Assembly (NCBI GenBank): GCA_947462095.1
Contig: CANHNQ010000002.1
Coordinates: forward strand, 1-63,856
DNA: 63,856 bases
Source of the DNA: Gemmatimonadota bacterium
GTDB taxonomy: Bacteria > Gemmatimonadota > Gemmatimonadetes > Gemmatimonadales > Gemmatimonadaceae
Direction of reading: 5' to 3'
The stretch's first letter is position 1. Each line of letters begins with the position of its first letter. Shown one piece after another: positions 45,722-54,551 of the stretch. The notes under the pieces are model-generated. The model ran no database searches and was not told the origin of the DNA. It worked only from the letters and a program-made list of their open reading frames with translations. The position numbers and the translations under genes were made by a program.

Positions 45722-46414
45722 ATGCGAGTGCTGCTGGTAGAAGACGACGACACCCTCCGCGAGAGCGCAACCGCGTTCCTGCGGGCGTCGGGGTTTGCGG
45801 TGGACGCGGCGGCGACAGGGAAGATGGCCCGCGCACTGGCGGCCGTCAGCCCCTACGACGCGGTGATCCTCGATATCCGGCTACCGGATGACGACGGCTT
45901 TGCGTTATGCACCACATTCCGCACCAAGGTTCCCGCGCCCCGCGTGCTCATGGCGACCGCGCGCGACGGGGTTCAGGATCGCATTGCCGGTCTCGATCTC
46001 GGTGCCGACGACTATCTCGTGAAGCCGTATGCGCTGGGCGAGCTGGTGGCCCGCGTGCGCGCCCTGCTGCGCCGCCCCGATCATGCGGCCCCCGTCCTCC
46101 TGCAGGTGGGGGAGCTGGTGCTCGATCCGGCCACCCGCGAGGGGCATCGCGCGGGGCGCACGATCGCGCTGACCACCAAGGAGTTCGCGGTGCTCGAAGT
46201 GCTCATGCGGGCCGGCGGCCGGGTGCTCACGCGCGAGTACATCGGCGAGCACGCCTGGGACGACAACTTCGATCCGATGAGCAACGTGATCGACGTGTAC
46301 ATCGCGCGCCTGCGAAAGAAGGTCGATGCCCCCGGCGAGCCGCCGTTGCTGGCGACGGTGCGCGGGGCCGGGTACCGGCTCGCCGCGCCCAAGCCGCGAG
46401 ACGGCCGTGACTGA
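45722..46414 (+). CDS. OmpR-family response regulator
   Basis: A 230-aa regulator. The receiver has the acidic pair VEDDD, the phosphorylation Asp in AVILDIRLPDDDGF near residue 49 and the Lys in YLVKPYA. The winged helix ends VRGAGYRLAAP and contains TTKEFAVLEVLMRAGGRVLT. It is coupled to the histidine kinase by an 8-bp overlap. It is likely to control the downstream metal-efflux operon or the divergent patatin gene. Confidence 0.95.
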   Translation: MRVLLVEDDDTLRESATAFLRASGFAVDAAATGKMARALAAVSPYDAVILDIRLPDDDGFALCTTFRTKVPAPRVLMATARDGVQDRIAGLDLGADDYLVKPYALGELVARVRALLRRPDHAAPVLLQVGELVLDPATREGHRAGRTIALTTKEFAVLEVLMRAGGRVLTREYIGEHAWDDNFDPMSNVIDVYIARLRKKVDAPGEPPLLATVRGAGYRLAAPKPRDGRD

Positions 46415-47759
46415 GCCGCACCGACCGCGGATCCGGCTACGCTTCACGGCGTTGTACGCGGCCACGTTGCTGGTCGTGCTGCTGGGCGCCGCCGGCACCC
46501 TGCGCTACGCGCTGCGCGTCACACTGCAGCGCGAGTTCGATCAATCGGTCGTGGCGTCGGCCGGTTTGGTCCGGCAGTTTTTTCGCGCCGAGGTCGAGGA
46601 GTACGTGACGGTCGAAGCCACCCTCGCCCACATCGCGGGCGAGCTGGTGTTCGAGGAGCGCGCCATCCGCATCCGCAAGCCCGATGGCGCGCTGTTCCAG
46701 ATCGTCGGGGCCCCGGTGCGGCGGGCCCGTCGCCCGCTGTCGGGGCCGGTGCGCACGGTGCGCTTTGCGCTCGACCCCGATCTTGCCCCCGCGTGGGACA
46801 TCGAAGTCGATGCGAGTGAAGCCAACGTGCTGGCATTGCAGGCGCGAATCGACCGGTGGTTCGGTGTCGGCATTCCGTTGCTCGTGCTGTGTGCGGCCGT
46901 CGCCGGATGGTGGCTCACGGGGCGCACGCTGCGACCGGTCCGACGGATGGCCGACGCGGCATCGCGCATTGCCCCGGCCAGCGGCACACGATTGCCGATT
47001 GACGATCCCACCGACGAGCTGGGGCGACTCGGGCTTCGCTTCAACGCGCTGCTCGATCGCCTCGACGGTGCGCTCGCGCAGCAGCGCGAGTTCCTGGCCG
47101 ATGCGGCGCACGAACTGCGTACGCCGATCGCCCGGCTGCGGGCCCGTGTCGAAGTGGCCATGCTGGCGCCTGCTCCCGAGAGTGAGCGCCGCATGCTCGG
47201 CCCCATCGATCAGGAGCTGCGCGCGGTCTCGCAGCAGGTCGACGAGCTGCTCCAACTCGCGCGCGCCGATGCGGCCGGCGAGGATGCGCCGCTGCGCGCC
47301 GCATCGCTCTTTCTGGATGATGTGATCGCCGACGAGCTGCCCCGCTGGCAGCCGGAAGCGCAGCGTCGCGGCATGACGCTCGACTACAGCGCCCTCGAGG
47401 AGTCGGCGGTGCGGGGCGATGCCTCACTGCTGCCGCGGTTGGTCAGCATTCTGGTGGACAATGCCATTCGCTACGGGCACGAAGGGGGGCGCGTGCGTGT
47501 ACGGGTATACCCGCACGAGGCCACCGCCGTCCTCGAGGTGGAGGACGACGGCATCGGTATTCCGGCGCACGAGCGGGCGCGCATCTTCGATCGATTCTTT
47601 CGCGGCGACGTCGCCCGACGCAAACGCCCCGACGGCAGCGGACTCGGACTGGCGATTGCCGCGTGGATCGTGCGGCAGCATCACGGTACGATCGCCGCAA
47701 CGGGCGGTGGGCAGGGCGGAACGCTGATGCAGGTGCGACTGCCGCTCGCTGCCGGCTGA
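46407..47759 (+). CDS. membrane sensor histidine kinase
   Basis: A 450-aa kinase starting at GTG inside the regulator gene. Two membrane spans (FTALYAATLLVVLLGAAGTL and GVGIPLLVLCAAVAGWWL) frame a ~120-residue periplasmic sensor domain, followed by HAMP, the H-box FLADAAHELRTPIARLR, N-box DNAIRYGHEGG, G1 EDDGIGIP, F-box FDRFFRGD and G2 GSGLGLAI. Domain order is that of the classic EnvZ/CzcS-like kinases. The sensed signal is unknown; the next + operon is a metal-type RND pump. Confidence 0.95.
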   Translation: MTEPHRPRIRLRFTALYAATLLVVLLGAAGTLRYALRVTLQREFDQSVVASAGLVRQFFRAEVEEYVTVEATLAHIAGELVFEERAIRIRKPDGALFQIVGAPVRRARRPLSGPVRTVRFALDPDLAPAWDIEVDASEANVLALQARIDRWFGVGIPLLVLCAAVAGWWLTGRTLRPVRRMADAASRIAPASGTRLPIDDPTDELGRLGLRFNALLDRLDGALAQQREFLADAAHELRTPIARLRARVEVAMLAPAPESERRMLGPIDQELRAVSQQVDELLQLARADAAGEDAPLRAASLFLDDVIADELPRWQPEAQRRGMTLDYSALEESAVRGDASLLPRLVSILVDNAIRYGHEGGRVRVRVYPHEATAVLEVEDDGIGIPAHERARIFDRFFRGDVARRKRPDGSGLGLAIAAWIVRQHHGTIAATGGGQGGTLMQVRLPLAAG

Positions 47760-47778
47760 CGCGCGCCGCCGTCGGCCG

Positions 47779-48171
47779 TCAGCAGACGTGCTGGCTGGTG
47801 CGGAGGCGTGCGGCCGCGGCGGGCGTCGGCGGCGCGGCGCGCCGCCATGCATCACGGAGCGAGCGAAGGCACTGGGCGGCCCCCACAAAATCGCGGCAGT
47901 TCACCGATTCTTCGCACCACGCATACAGCGCGTCGAAGCTTTGCGATGCCGGGGAGTCGAGCTCCAGTGCGCAGCGCAGCACGCTGATGGCTTCGCGTGA
48001 ACGATGGGCGTCGAATGCTTCGCACGCGCGGATGGCGCGGTCGTACGCTCGGACCAACAGGGTCAGGGGATCAGGCGCCTGGTGATCGACGTCGATCACC
48101 GCCGATGAGAAAAAAGGCGTAGGTGCGGGCACTGTGCGGAGAGCTGAGGGCATTCGCCGGGCGCGGACCAT
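47779..48171 (-). CDS. small helical protein resembling flagellar chaperone FliS
   Basis: A protein of ~130 aa, using ATG at 48171; a GTG at 48249 would add 26 residues and cover the inverted repeat there. The core reads LLVRAYDRAIRACEAFDAHR, a helix, then FDALYAWCEESVNCRDFVGA and ends LRSLRDAWRRAA. This four-helix layout, the opening near a Tyr-Asp pair and the closing LRxAW motif match FliS. No flagellar gene is in the window, and the Cys content (five) is odd for FliS. A divergent orphan or a repurposed helical bundle is possible. Confidence 0.55.
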   Translation of the reverse strand: MVRARRMPSALRTVPAPTPFFSSAVIDVDHQAPDPLTLLVRAYDRAIRACEAFDAHRSREAISVLRCALELDSPASQSFDALYAWCEESVNCRDFVGAAQCLRSLRDAWRRAAPPTPAAAARLRTSQHVC

Positions 48172-48205
48172 CTGCGCCACCGGTAAAGGGATCGGCTCCG
48201 GCCGG

Positions 48206-48240
48206 ATCCAACTTGAGCGGGTTCGGTGTGGAAGTTGGAT
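48206..48240. promoter_or_regulatory. 9-bp inverted repeat ATCCAACTT/AAGTTGGAT
   Basis: Perfect arms 17 bp apart, in the gap between the FliS-like gene and the metal-efflux operon. Candidate operator of the two-component regulator. Confidence 0.4.
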
Positions 48241-48325
48241 GAGCGTCACATCATGAACCGCGCTCGGGTGCCTGTGACGGTCGCGCCGTTCACGAAACGT
48301 TCATCCACCGGTGATACGTTGGCGC

Positions 48326-49636
48326 ATGAACGTATACACCCCTTTTCGGGCGCTACCGACGTCCGCCCGCGCCGGGATGGCGATCTGGGTCGCCCTGGCC
48401 ACCATGCCGCTGGCGCGTGTGTGCGCCCAAGCGGCCCCGCTGGATCTGGCCGGCGCCCTGCGCGTGGCGCGCACCGGCGGTCCGCTCCGTCGGCTGGCCG
48501 ATGCGCGGGAGGTGGCCGGCATCGGGCGGGTCGGCGAAACAGGCCAGCTCCCCAACCCCAGCATCGAATGGCGCCGCGAGAATCTCGGGAGCTCGCTCCA
48601 GCCCGACATTTTTGCCACGGCCTATATCCCGCTTGATCTCACCGGCCGACGGCTCGCCCTGCGGCAAGCCACGGGCGCGGGGCGGCAGCGCGTGCAGGCC
48701 GACGCCGTGGCCGAACGCCGGGAGGCCGAACTCGAAGTGGCACGGGCGTGGTTGCATGCGGCCGCGGCCGATGGAGCCCTGGCCGTGGCGACCCGGCAAG
48801 TGGAAGCGCTCACCGAGATCGCCAGCGTGGACGCCACTCGGCTCCGCGAGGGGCTGGTGTCGGAGGCGGTCGGTCTGCGGACGCAGCTCGAGGCGGATCG
48901 GGCGCGCGTGTCGCTGGTGACGGCCACCGGTGACGCCGCCCGTGCCCGGGCACTGCTGGCCCGTGTGCTCGGGCTGTCCACAAGCGCGCTCCCCACGCTC
49001 GCCCCGCTGGCCGCGCCAGCCATGCCGACGGCACCCGACAGCAGCACGGTGAAAGCCGTCGCGCTGCGGGCCCGTCCGGAAGTGCGGGCCCGGGAGTCCG
49101 CCCTGCGTGAAGCGCAGCGGCGGTACACGGCCGAGCGCCGTGGCCTGATCGGCGATATGCAGCTGCAGGGCGGGAGCAAGCAGACCAGTGGCTTCATGAC
49201 GGGCCAGATCGGACTGGCCATGCCCGTGCCGCTGTTCAATCGGAATGACGCGGCCCGTCAGCGCGCGCGCGGTGACTATGCCGAGGCGCAGACGCTGCGA
49301 GACGACATCCTCAATCAGATCGAGGGCGGTGTCGGCGCCGCGTGGCGGGCATACGTCGCGTCGCGCGGTGCGGCGGAGGCGGCGTCCACGTTCGACGCGC
49401 GCGGCCGCGAAATCGCGCGCATCGCGCGTGTGGCCTATCGCGAAGGGCACCTCACGCTCACCGAGCTGCTCGACGCCGAACGCGCCGCCACCGACGCCAT
49501 GAATACGCACCTGCGCTGGGCGGCCGACGCCTGGCTGTCCCGACTCGAGTTCGAGCGCGCGCTGGGCGCGCGACTGGATGCCTCCAGTCCGCTCGACCTG
49601 CCTCTGCTTGCCACCCTGCTGACGACCGGATCGTGA
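48326..49636 (+). CDS. TolC-like outer-membrane channel of the metal-type RND system (CzcC-like)
   Basis: A 436-aa protein with a signal peptide (AGMAIWVALATMPLARVCAQ). The outer-membrane-efflux repeats have the usual long helices and the C-terminal YREGHLTLTELLDAERAATD. The GQLPNPSIEWRREN opening is typical of the CzcC branch. First gene of the + operon with adaptor and HME-type pump. Its stop overlaps a GTG of the adaptor as GTGA. Confidence 0.88.
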   Translation: MNVYTPFRALPTSARAGMAIWVALATMPLARVCAQAAPLDLAGALRVARTGGPLRRLADAREVAGIGRVGETGQLPNPSIEWRRENLGSSLQPDIFATAYIPLDLTGRRLALRQATGAGRQRVQADAVAERREAELEVARAWLHAAAADGALAVATRQVEALTEIASVDATRLREGLVSEAVGLRTQLEADRARVSLVTATGDAARARALLARVLGLSTSALPTLAPLAAPAMPTAPDSSTVKAVALRARPEVRARESALREAQRRYTAERRGLIGDMQLQGGSKQTSGFMTGQIGLAMPVPLFNRNDAARQRARGDYAEAQTLRDDILNQIEGGVGAAWRAYVASRGAAEAASTFDARGREIARIARVAYREGHLTLTELLDAERAATDAMNTHLRWAADAWLSRLEFERALGARLDASSPLDLPLLATLLTTGS

Positions 49637-49638
49637 TC

Positions 49639-50871
49639 ATGCCTTCGACGTTTCGCTCCCGCTTCCCCCGTCGGTTCGGCGCCGCCGGTCTGCTGCTCGG
49701 CAGTGCGTATACCATCGGCTGCGGCGGGGCCTCCAAGGCGGCCGACACACCGGCGGACGCGGCGCTCGCCCCGACGGCCGATACCGCCACCCTGTCGGCC
49801 CAGGCGGTGGCCATCGGGGGCTTCACGTACGACACCGCGCGGATGGTGCCGTGGCAGTCGTCGGTGAGCGTGCCCGGGCGTCTCATGCTCGATCCCGCCG
49901 CCCTCGAAACCATCGGGTCGATCACCGAAGGACGCATTACGCACGTGTTGGTGCGTGTGGGTGACCGCGTGCGCGCTGGCCAAGTCCTGGTGCTCATTCA
50001 CAGCCACGAGATCATGGACGCGCGCGGCGCGTTGGCCACCGCCACCGCCAAGCTGGCCGCTGCGGAGGCCGAACGTGATCTCGCCAATAGCGCCGCCGAT
50101 CGGGCCACGCGCTTGCTCGACGCCAAGGCCATGTCGAAAGCCGAAGTGGAGCGGGCCGAGGTCGGGCGGCGGGTGGCCGCCGCCACGTACCAGCAGGCCA
50201 TCGCCGAGCGCGATCGCGCCCTGGCGATGATCGATCATCTGGTGGGCACGGGCAACGTGCCGGCGCTCGCTGATGAGCATGATGTGCTGATTCGCACGCC
50301 AATCGGCGGCATTGTCACCTCGCGCGATGCGCAGCCGGGGACCGTCGTGCTCCCCGGCTCGCCACTGGTGTCGGTGGGCGATCCCGATCGGCTGCAATTG
50401 CAGATGCACGTGAGCGCCGATGCGGCCGCCGGCATTCAGGTGGGGGCCACCGTGCACTTCGCGCTCACGGAGTCCCCGACCACGCGGATGTCCGCGACCG
50501 TGACCCGCGTGGCGCCCACGGTGGATACAGTCACCCGCACGGTCGAAGTGATCGCAATCCCGACGCGCGGCCTGCGCAGCGGACGGGCCGAGTCGTTCGT
50601 GCAGGCTGAGATCTCGGGGAACGGTGGCGCGCAGGCGCTCGTGGTGCCCTCCGCGGCGGTCCAGGCCCTCGAGGGCGACACGGTCGTCATCGTCGCCGAT
50701 CCGCGCGGCGAAGGGGTGCACCTCGAAGCGGTGCGCGTCCGCACAGGCCGCCGCGCAGGAGATCGCACCGAGATTCTCGCCGGCGTGTCTCAGGGGCGCC
50801 GCGTGATCGTGGGCAGCGCGGCGATCGCGAAGGCCGAGCTGATCAAGCGCCGTTCCCCCGACGGGGAGTGA
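49639..50871 (+). CDS. HME-RND periplasmic adaptor (CzcB-like)
   Basis: A 410-aa adaptor with a likely lipoprotein signal (LLLGSAYTIGC). It has lipoyl halves around VGDRVRAGQVLVLIHSHEI and TPIGGIVTSRDAQPGTVVLP, an Ala/Glu-rich hairpin between, and a beta-barrel in the C-terminal part. A GTG at 49633 overlapping the upstream stop is an equally good start. It links the pump at 50876 with the TolC-like channel. Confidence 0.9.
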   Translation: MPSTFRSRFPRRFGAAGLLLGSAYTIGCGGASKAADTPADAALAPTADTATLSAQAVAIGGFTYDTARMVPWQSSVSVPGRLMLDPAALETIGSITEGRITHVLVRVGDRVRAGQVLVLIHSHEIMDARGALATATAKLAAAEAERDLANSAADRATRLLDAKAMSKAEVERAEVGRRVAAATYQQAIAERDRALAMIDHLVGTGNVPALADEHDVLIRTPIGGIVTSRDAQPGTVVLPGSPLVSVGDPDRLQLQMHVSADAAAGIQVGATVHFALTESPTTRMSATVTRVAPTVDTVTRTVEVIAIPTRGLRSGRAESFVQAEISGNGGAQALVVPSAAVQALEGDTVVIVADPRGEGVHLEAVRVRTGRRAGDRTEILAGVSQGRRVIVGSAAIAKAELIKRRSPDGE

Positions 50872-50875
50872 ACCG

Positions 50876-53800
50876 GTGAAGGCCCTGATTCATTTTGCGC
50901 TGCATCGGCGCGGCGTCGTCATCGGGATTACGCTCGGCCTGATGGCCGCCGGGCTGTATGCCCTGCAGCATATCGCGTTCGATGCCTTCCCCGATCTGAC
51001 CGGCACGCGCGTGGAAGTCATCACGGTCGCGCCGGGGATGGCGCCCGAGGAAGTGGAGCGGCTGGTCACGTATCCGATCGAATCGTCGCTCATGGGCGTG
51101 CCCGACGCGGAAGGGGTGCGGTCGGTGTCCAAGTTCGGGCTGTCGCTCGTTACGGTGCCGTTCCCCGACAACGTCGACGTGTATTTCGCCCGGCAGTTAG
51201 TGCAGCAGCGCCTCAACGATGCCAAGAGCGCGCTCCCGGCGGGTGTCGAATCCGCGCTCGGCCCCGTGTCGACCCCGATGGGCGAGTTGTATCAGTACGT
51301 GCTCACCAGCGACTCGCTCTCGCTCACCGAGCTGAAAACGTTGCACGACTATACGGTGCGTCCGCGCTTGCGCACGGTGCCGGGGGTGTCGGAAGTCAAT
51401 TCGTGGGGCGGACTCACCGAGCGGGTGGAAGTGATCGTCGATCCGGTCAAGCTGGCGGCGCGCCGCCTGACCATTGCCGATGTGCACGACGCCCTCGCCC
51501 GGAATACGCTGGCGTTCGGCGGCAGCTATCTCGAGCAGGGTGGCGAGCGCTACACGTTGCGCGGGCTTGGCCGCGTGGAGAATACCAACGACGTGCTGCG
51601 GGTGCAGGTCGGCGCCTATCTCGGTACCCCCGTGCGCGTGAGCGACATCGCGACCGTCGTGCTCGGGGCGCTGCCTCGGAATGGTGCCGTCACCCACGAC
51701 GGCAAGGACGAAGTGGTGAGCGGCATGGTGCTGAAGCTCAAGGGCGCCGATTCGCGCGAGGTGATCCGGCGGGTCCGTGAGCGCCTGGCCGAGATCCAGA
51801 AGGCGTTGCCGCCCAGCGTGAAAGTGACGCCGTTCTACGATCAGACCGATCTGGTTGCGCGCACCACGAGCACGATCGTGCGGAATCTGGTGGAGGGGGG
51901 GCTGCTCGTGATCGCGGTGCTCTTCCTGTTTCTGCGGAATGTGCGGGCGGCGCTGATCGTGGCCTCGGTGATTCCGATCTCGATGCTCATCGCGTTCATC
52001 GGGATGGGACTGTTCGGCTACTCGGCGAATCTCATGAGCCTGGGCGCGCTCGACTTCGGGCTGATTGTCGATGCCTCGATCGTGATGATCGAAAGTTTCA
52101 TCCGGCGGATCGAGTCGCATCGCGATACCCACCGACTGGGGCTGTTCGAGCGTGCCGCGGTGGAAGTGGGACGGCCGATCCTGTTCGGGATCGCGATCAT
52201 CGTGGCCGTCTACATCCCGATCTTCACGCTCGACGGGATGGAAGGGCGCATGTTCAAGCCGATGGCGTTCACCGTGGTGTGTGCGGTGCTCGGCTCGCTG
52301 TTCCTGGCGCTGACGTATGTGCCCGCCGTGGCGTCATGGGCGCTGCGCGACGGGGAGGCTGCTCAGGCGCCGTGGCTCGTCACCCTCACGGCGCGCTACC
52401 GGCGCATGCTGGCCGGCGTGATGCAGCGTCCGCAGCCGTTGCTCATCGCGGCGGTCGTTGTGGTGGTCGTGGCTGTCGGCTCGCTGGCCAAGATCGGCAC
52501 CGAGTTCATGCCCAAGCTCGATGAGGGATCCATCCTCATCACGACCCGCCGCCTGCCCAGCGTGGGGCTGCAGGATGCCACGAAGCTCTCGCTGGCGGCC
52601 GAGCGCATCGTGAAGCGGTTCCCCGAAGTCGAGACGGTCGTCACGAAGGAAGGCCGCCCCGATCTCGCGACCGAAGCGATGGGACTCTTCGAGGGCGACA
52701 TGTACGTGATCCTCAAGCCGCGGAGCGAGTGGACGACGGCGCACGACCGGGAAGGGTTGGTGGCGGCGCTCGATTCCGCGTTGCGTGTGGTACCGGGCTT
52801 GTGGATCTCATTCACCCAGCCGCTCGCCATGCGCCTCGACGAAGCGGAAAGCGGCATCAAGACCGACCTCGGGGTCAAAGTGGTCGGGCCCGACCTCGTG
52901 CAGAACGAGATGATCGCCGAACGGATCCGGGCGATCGTGGCCTCGGTGCCGGGGAGCGCCGACGTGGCGGTCGAGATCGCGGACGGCAGCGGACAGGTGC
53001 GCATGGAGATCAAGCGCGAGGCGCTCGCACAGTATGGCCTGTCGGTGGCCGACGTGCGTGACGCGATTGAACTCGCCATGGGCTCAACGGTGGCGGCCGA
53101 GTTGATCGACGGGTTCCGGCGCGTGGGCATCGTGGTACGCCTGCCCGAGGCCTCGCGCGCCGATGCCGCGTCGCTGGCGCGTCTGACTCTTCGCGCACCC
53201 GGCGGTGAACTCGTGCCGCTCTCCGCCGTCACCACCGTGCAGACGACCACCGGTCCGGAGATGATCGGCCATGAAGACGCCCAGCGTCGATCGCTGGTGC
53301 TCAGCAATGTGCGCGGACGCGACCTGGGCAGCTTCGTCGAGGAAGTCCGCGCGCGAATCGCGCGCGATGTGACGCTGCCGGCGGGCGTCTTCCTCGAATG
53401 GGGTGGTCAGTACGAGAATCAGCAGCGGGCGACATCGCGTCTCCTGCTGGTGGTGCCGGGCGCCCTGTTCTTGATCTTCGGCCTGCTGTACCTGTCATTC
53501 CGCTCGATTCCGCAGGCGCTGCTGGTGTTGGCGAATGTCCCGTTCGCGCTGGTGGGTGGCATTGCGGCCCTGTGGGTCCGTCAGCTCAATCTCAATCTGT
53601 CGGCCAGCATCGGCTTCATCGCGCTCTTCGGTATCGCGGTGCTGAATGGCGTCGTGATGGTGGAGCATCTCAACCATCTGCGGCATGCGCACGGCGAGAC
53701 GGACGGCGCTGGGCACCACAGCGTCCTCGATCGCATCCTGCTGGGGGCGGCCGATCGGTTGCGTCCCGTGCTCATGACGGCGCTGGTGGCAAGCCTCGGC

Positions 53801-54013
53801 TTCGTCCCGATGGCGCTGAGCACGAGCCCGGGGAGCGAGGTGCAGCGACCATTGGCCAGCGTGGTGATCGGTGGGCTGATCACGAGCACGGTGCTCACGC
53901 TGTTCGTGCTGCCGGTGTTGTACGGGTGGCTGGAAGAGCGGCGGGAGGCGCGTCTGGCGCGCCGGACGGCGGCACGTCAGACGCACGCCACGCCGCTCAC
54001 CGTCACTGGTTGA
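50876..54013 (+). CDS. czcA: heavy-metal-type RND efflux pump (CzcA/CusA family)
   Basis: A 1045-aa HME-RND permease starting at GTG with GGGGAG upstream. TM4 holds LDFGLIVDASIVMIES near residues 390-405 with the D-x5-D-x6-E spacing that marks divalent or monovalent metal exporters of this class. YPIESSLMGVPDAEGVRSVS is the typical opening of the porter domain. The substrate (Zn/Co/Cd versus Cu/Ag) cannot be fixed: I did not locate the CusA methionine triad. Its last 11 bp overlap the stop of the convergent small gene. Confidence 0.93.
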   Translation: MKALIHFALHRRGVVIGITLGLMAAGLYALQHIAFDAFPDLTGTRVEVITVAPGMAPEEVERLVTYPIESSLMGVPDAEGVRSVSKFGLSLVTVPFPDNVDVYFARQLVQQRLNDAKSALPAGVESALGPVSTPMGELYQYVLTSDSLSLTELKTLHDYTVRPRLRTVPGVSEVNSWGGLTERVEVIVDPVKLAARRLTIADVHDALARNTLAFGGSYLEQGGERYTLRGLGRVENTNDVLRVQVGAYLGTPVRVSDIATVVLGALPRNGAVTHDGKDEVVSGMVLKLKGADSREVIRRVRERLAEIQKALPPSVKVTPFYDQTDLVARTTSTIVRNLVEGGLLVIAVLFLFLRNVRAALIVASVIPISMLIAFIGMGLFGYSANLMSLGALDFGLIVDASIVMIESFIRRIESHRDTHRLGLFERAAVEVGRPILFGIAIIVAVYIPIFTLDGMEGRMFKPMAFTVVCAVLGSLFLALTYVPAVASWALRDGEAAQAPWLVTLTARYRRMLAGVMQRPQPLLIAAVVVVVVAVGSLAKIGTEFMPKLDEGSILITTRRLPSVGLQDATKLSLAAERIVKRFPEVETVVTKEGRPDLATEAMGLFEGDMYVILKPRSEWTTAHDREGLVAALDSALRVVPGLWISFTQPLAMRLDEAESGIKTDLGVKVVGPDLVQNEMIAERIRAIVASVPGSADVAVEIADGSGQVRMEIKREALAQYGLSVADVRDAIELAMGSTVAAELIDGFRRVGIVVRLPEASRADAASLARLTLRAPGGELVPLSAVTTVQTTTGPEMIGHEDAQRRSLVLSNVRGRDLGSFVEEVRARIARDVTLPAGVFLEWGGQYENQQRATSRLLLVVPGALFLIFGLLYLSFRSIPQALLVLANVPFALVGGIAALWVRQLNLNLSASIGFIALFGIAVLNGVVMVEHLNHLRHAHGETDGAGHHSVLDRILLGAADRLRPVLMTALVASLGFVPMALSTSPGSEVQRPLASVVIGGLITSTVLTLFVLPVLYGWLEERREARLARRTAARQTHATPLTVTG

Positions 54014-54407
54014 GATAGCGGTACAGCCCCACGAGTCCGATGCCGGCGCCGGTCAACACAATCACGGTGCCGGTGTCACCGTTGACCACGGTTCCCACGA
54101 GCAACGTGGCGAGCCCGAACACCATCAGCGTGACGCTGCTGCTCCGGCTGCTCTTCATCGTCATCATGGGGGCCGTCGCCGAATCCGCGACGTAGCGCTG
54201 CAGCCCCACGGCACGCGCCGTCGTGAGGGCACCCGTGGCGCTGTCCGGCGCGATGGCCGCCGGTGCACCAACGGTGGCGGGTGCAACGAACACGGTCGGT
54301 GCCGTCGACCCCGTCACGGCGGCAACGTGCTGCGCGGTGCTGATCGACGGCAGCAGCAGCGCCGACGTGAGGGCTGCCAGGACGGTGGTGCGGGAGCGAT
54401 TGACCAT
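54003..54407 (-). CDS. small exported or membrane protein of unknown function
   Basis: A 134-aa protein with a signal peptide (TVLAALTSALLLPSISTAQ), an Ala/Thr-rich middle and a C-terminal hydrophobic hairpin (VTLMVFGLATLLVGTVVNGD then VIVLTGAGIGLVGLYRYL). GGAGA precedes the ATG. No family recognised. Its 3' end overlaps that of czcA by 11 bp. Confidence 0.75.
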   Translation of the reverse strand: MVNRSRTTVLAALTSALLLPSISTAQHVAAVTGSTAPTVFVAPATVGAPAAIAPDSATGALTTARAVGLQRYVADSATAPMMTMKSSRSSSVTLMVFGLATLLVGTVVNGDTGTVIVLTGAGIGLVGLYRYLNQ

Positions 54408-54551
54408 GAAATCTCCAGTGTTCTGAGTGAAAGGACCGCGGTACGCTACAGCGCAACCTTCGTGCCCCGCGCTCACCGGTGGAGGTGCTCCGCCCGGGCT
54501 GCAGGGGCCGGTTGCCGGCCTGCAGCGCCCCCGTTCACGCGTTATCGTTGA

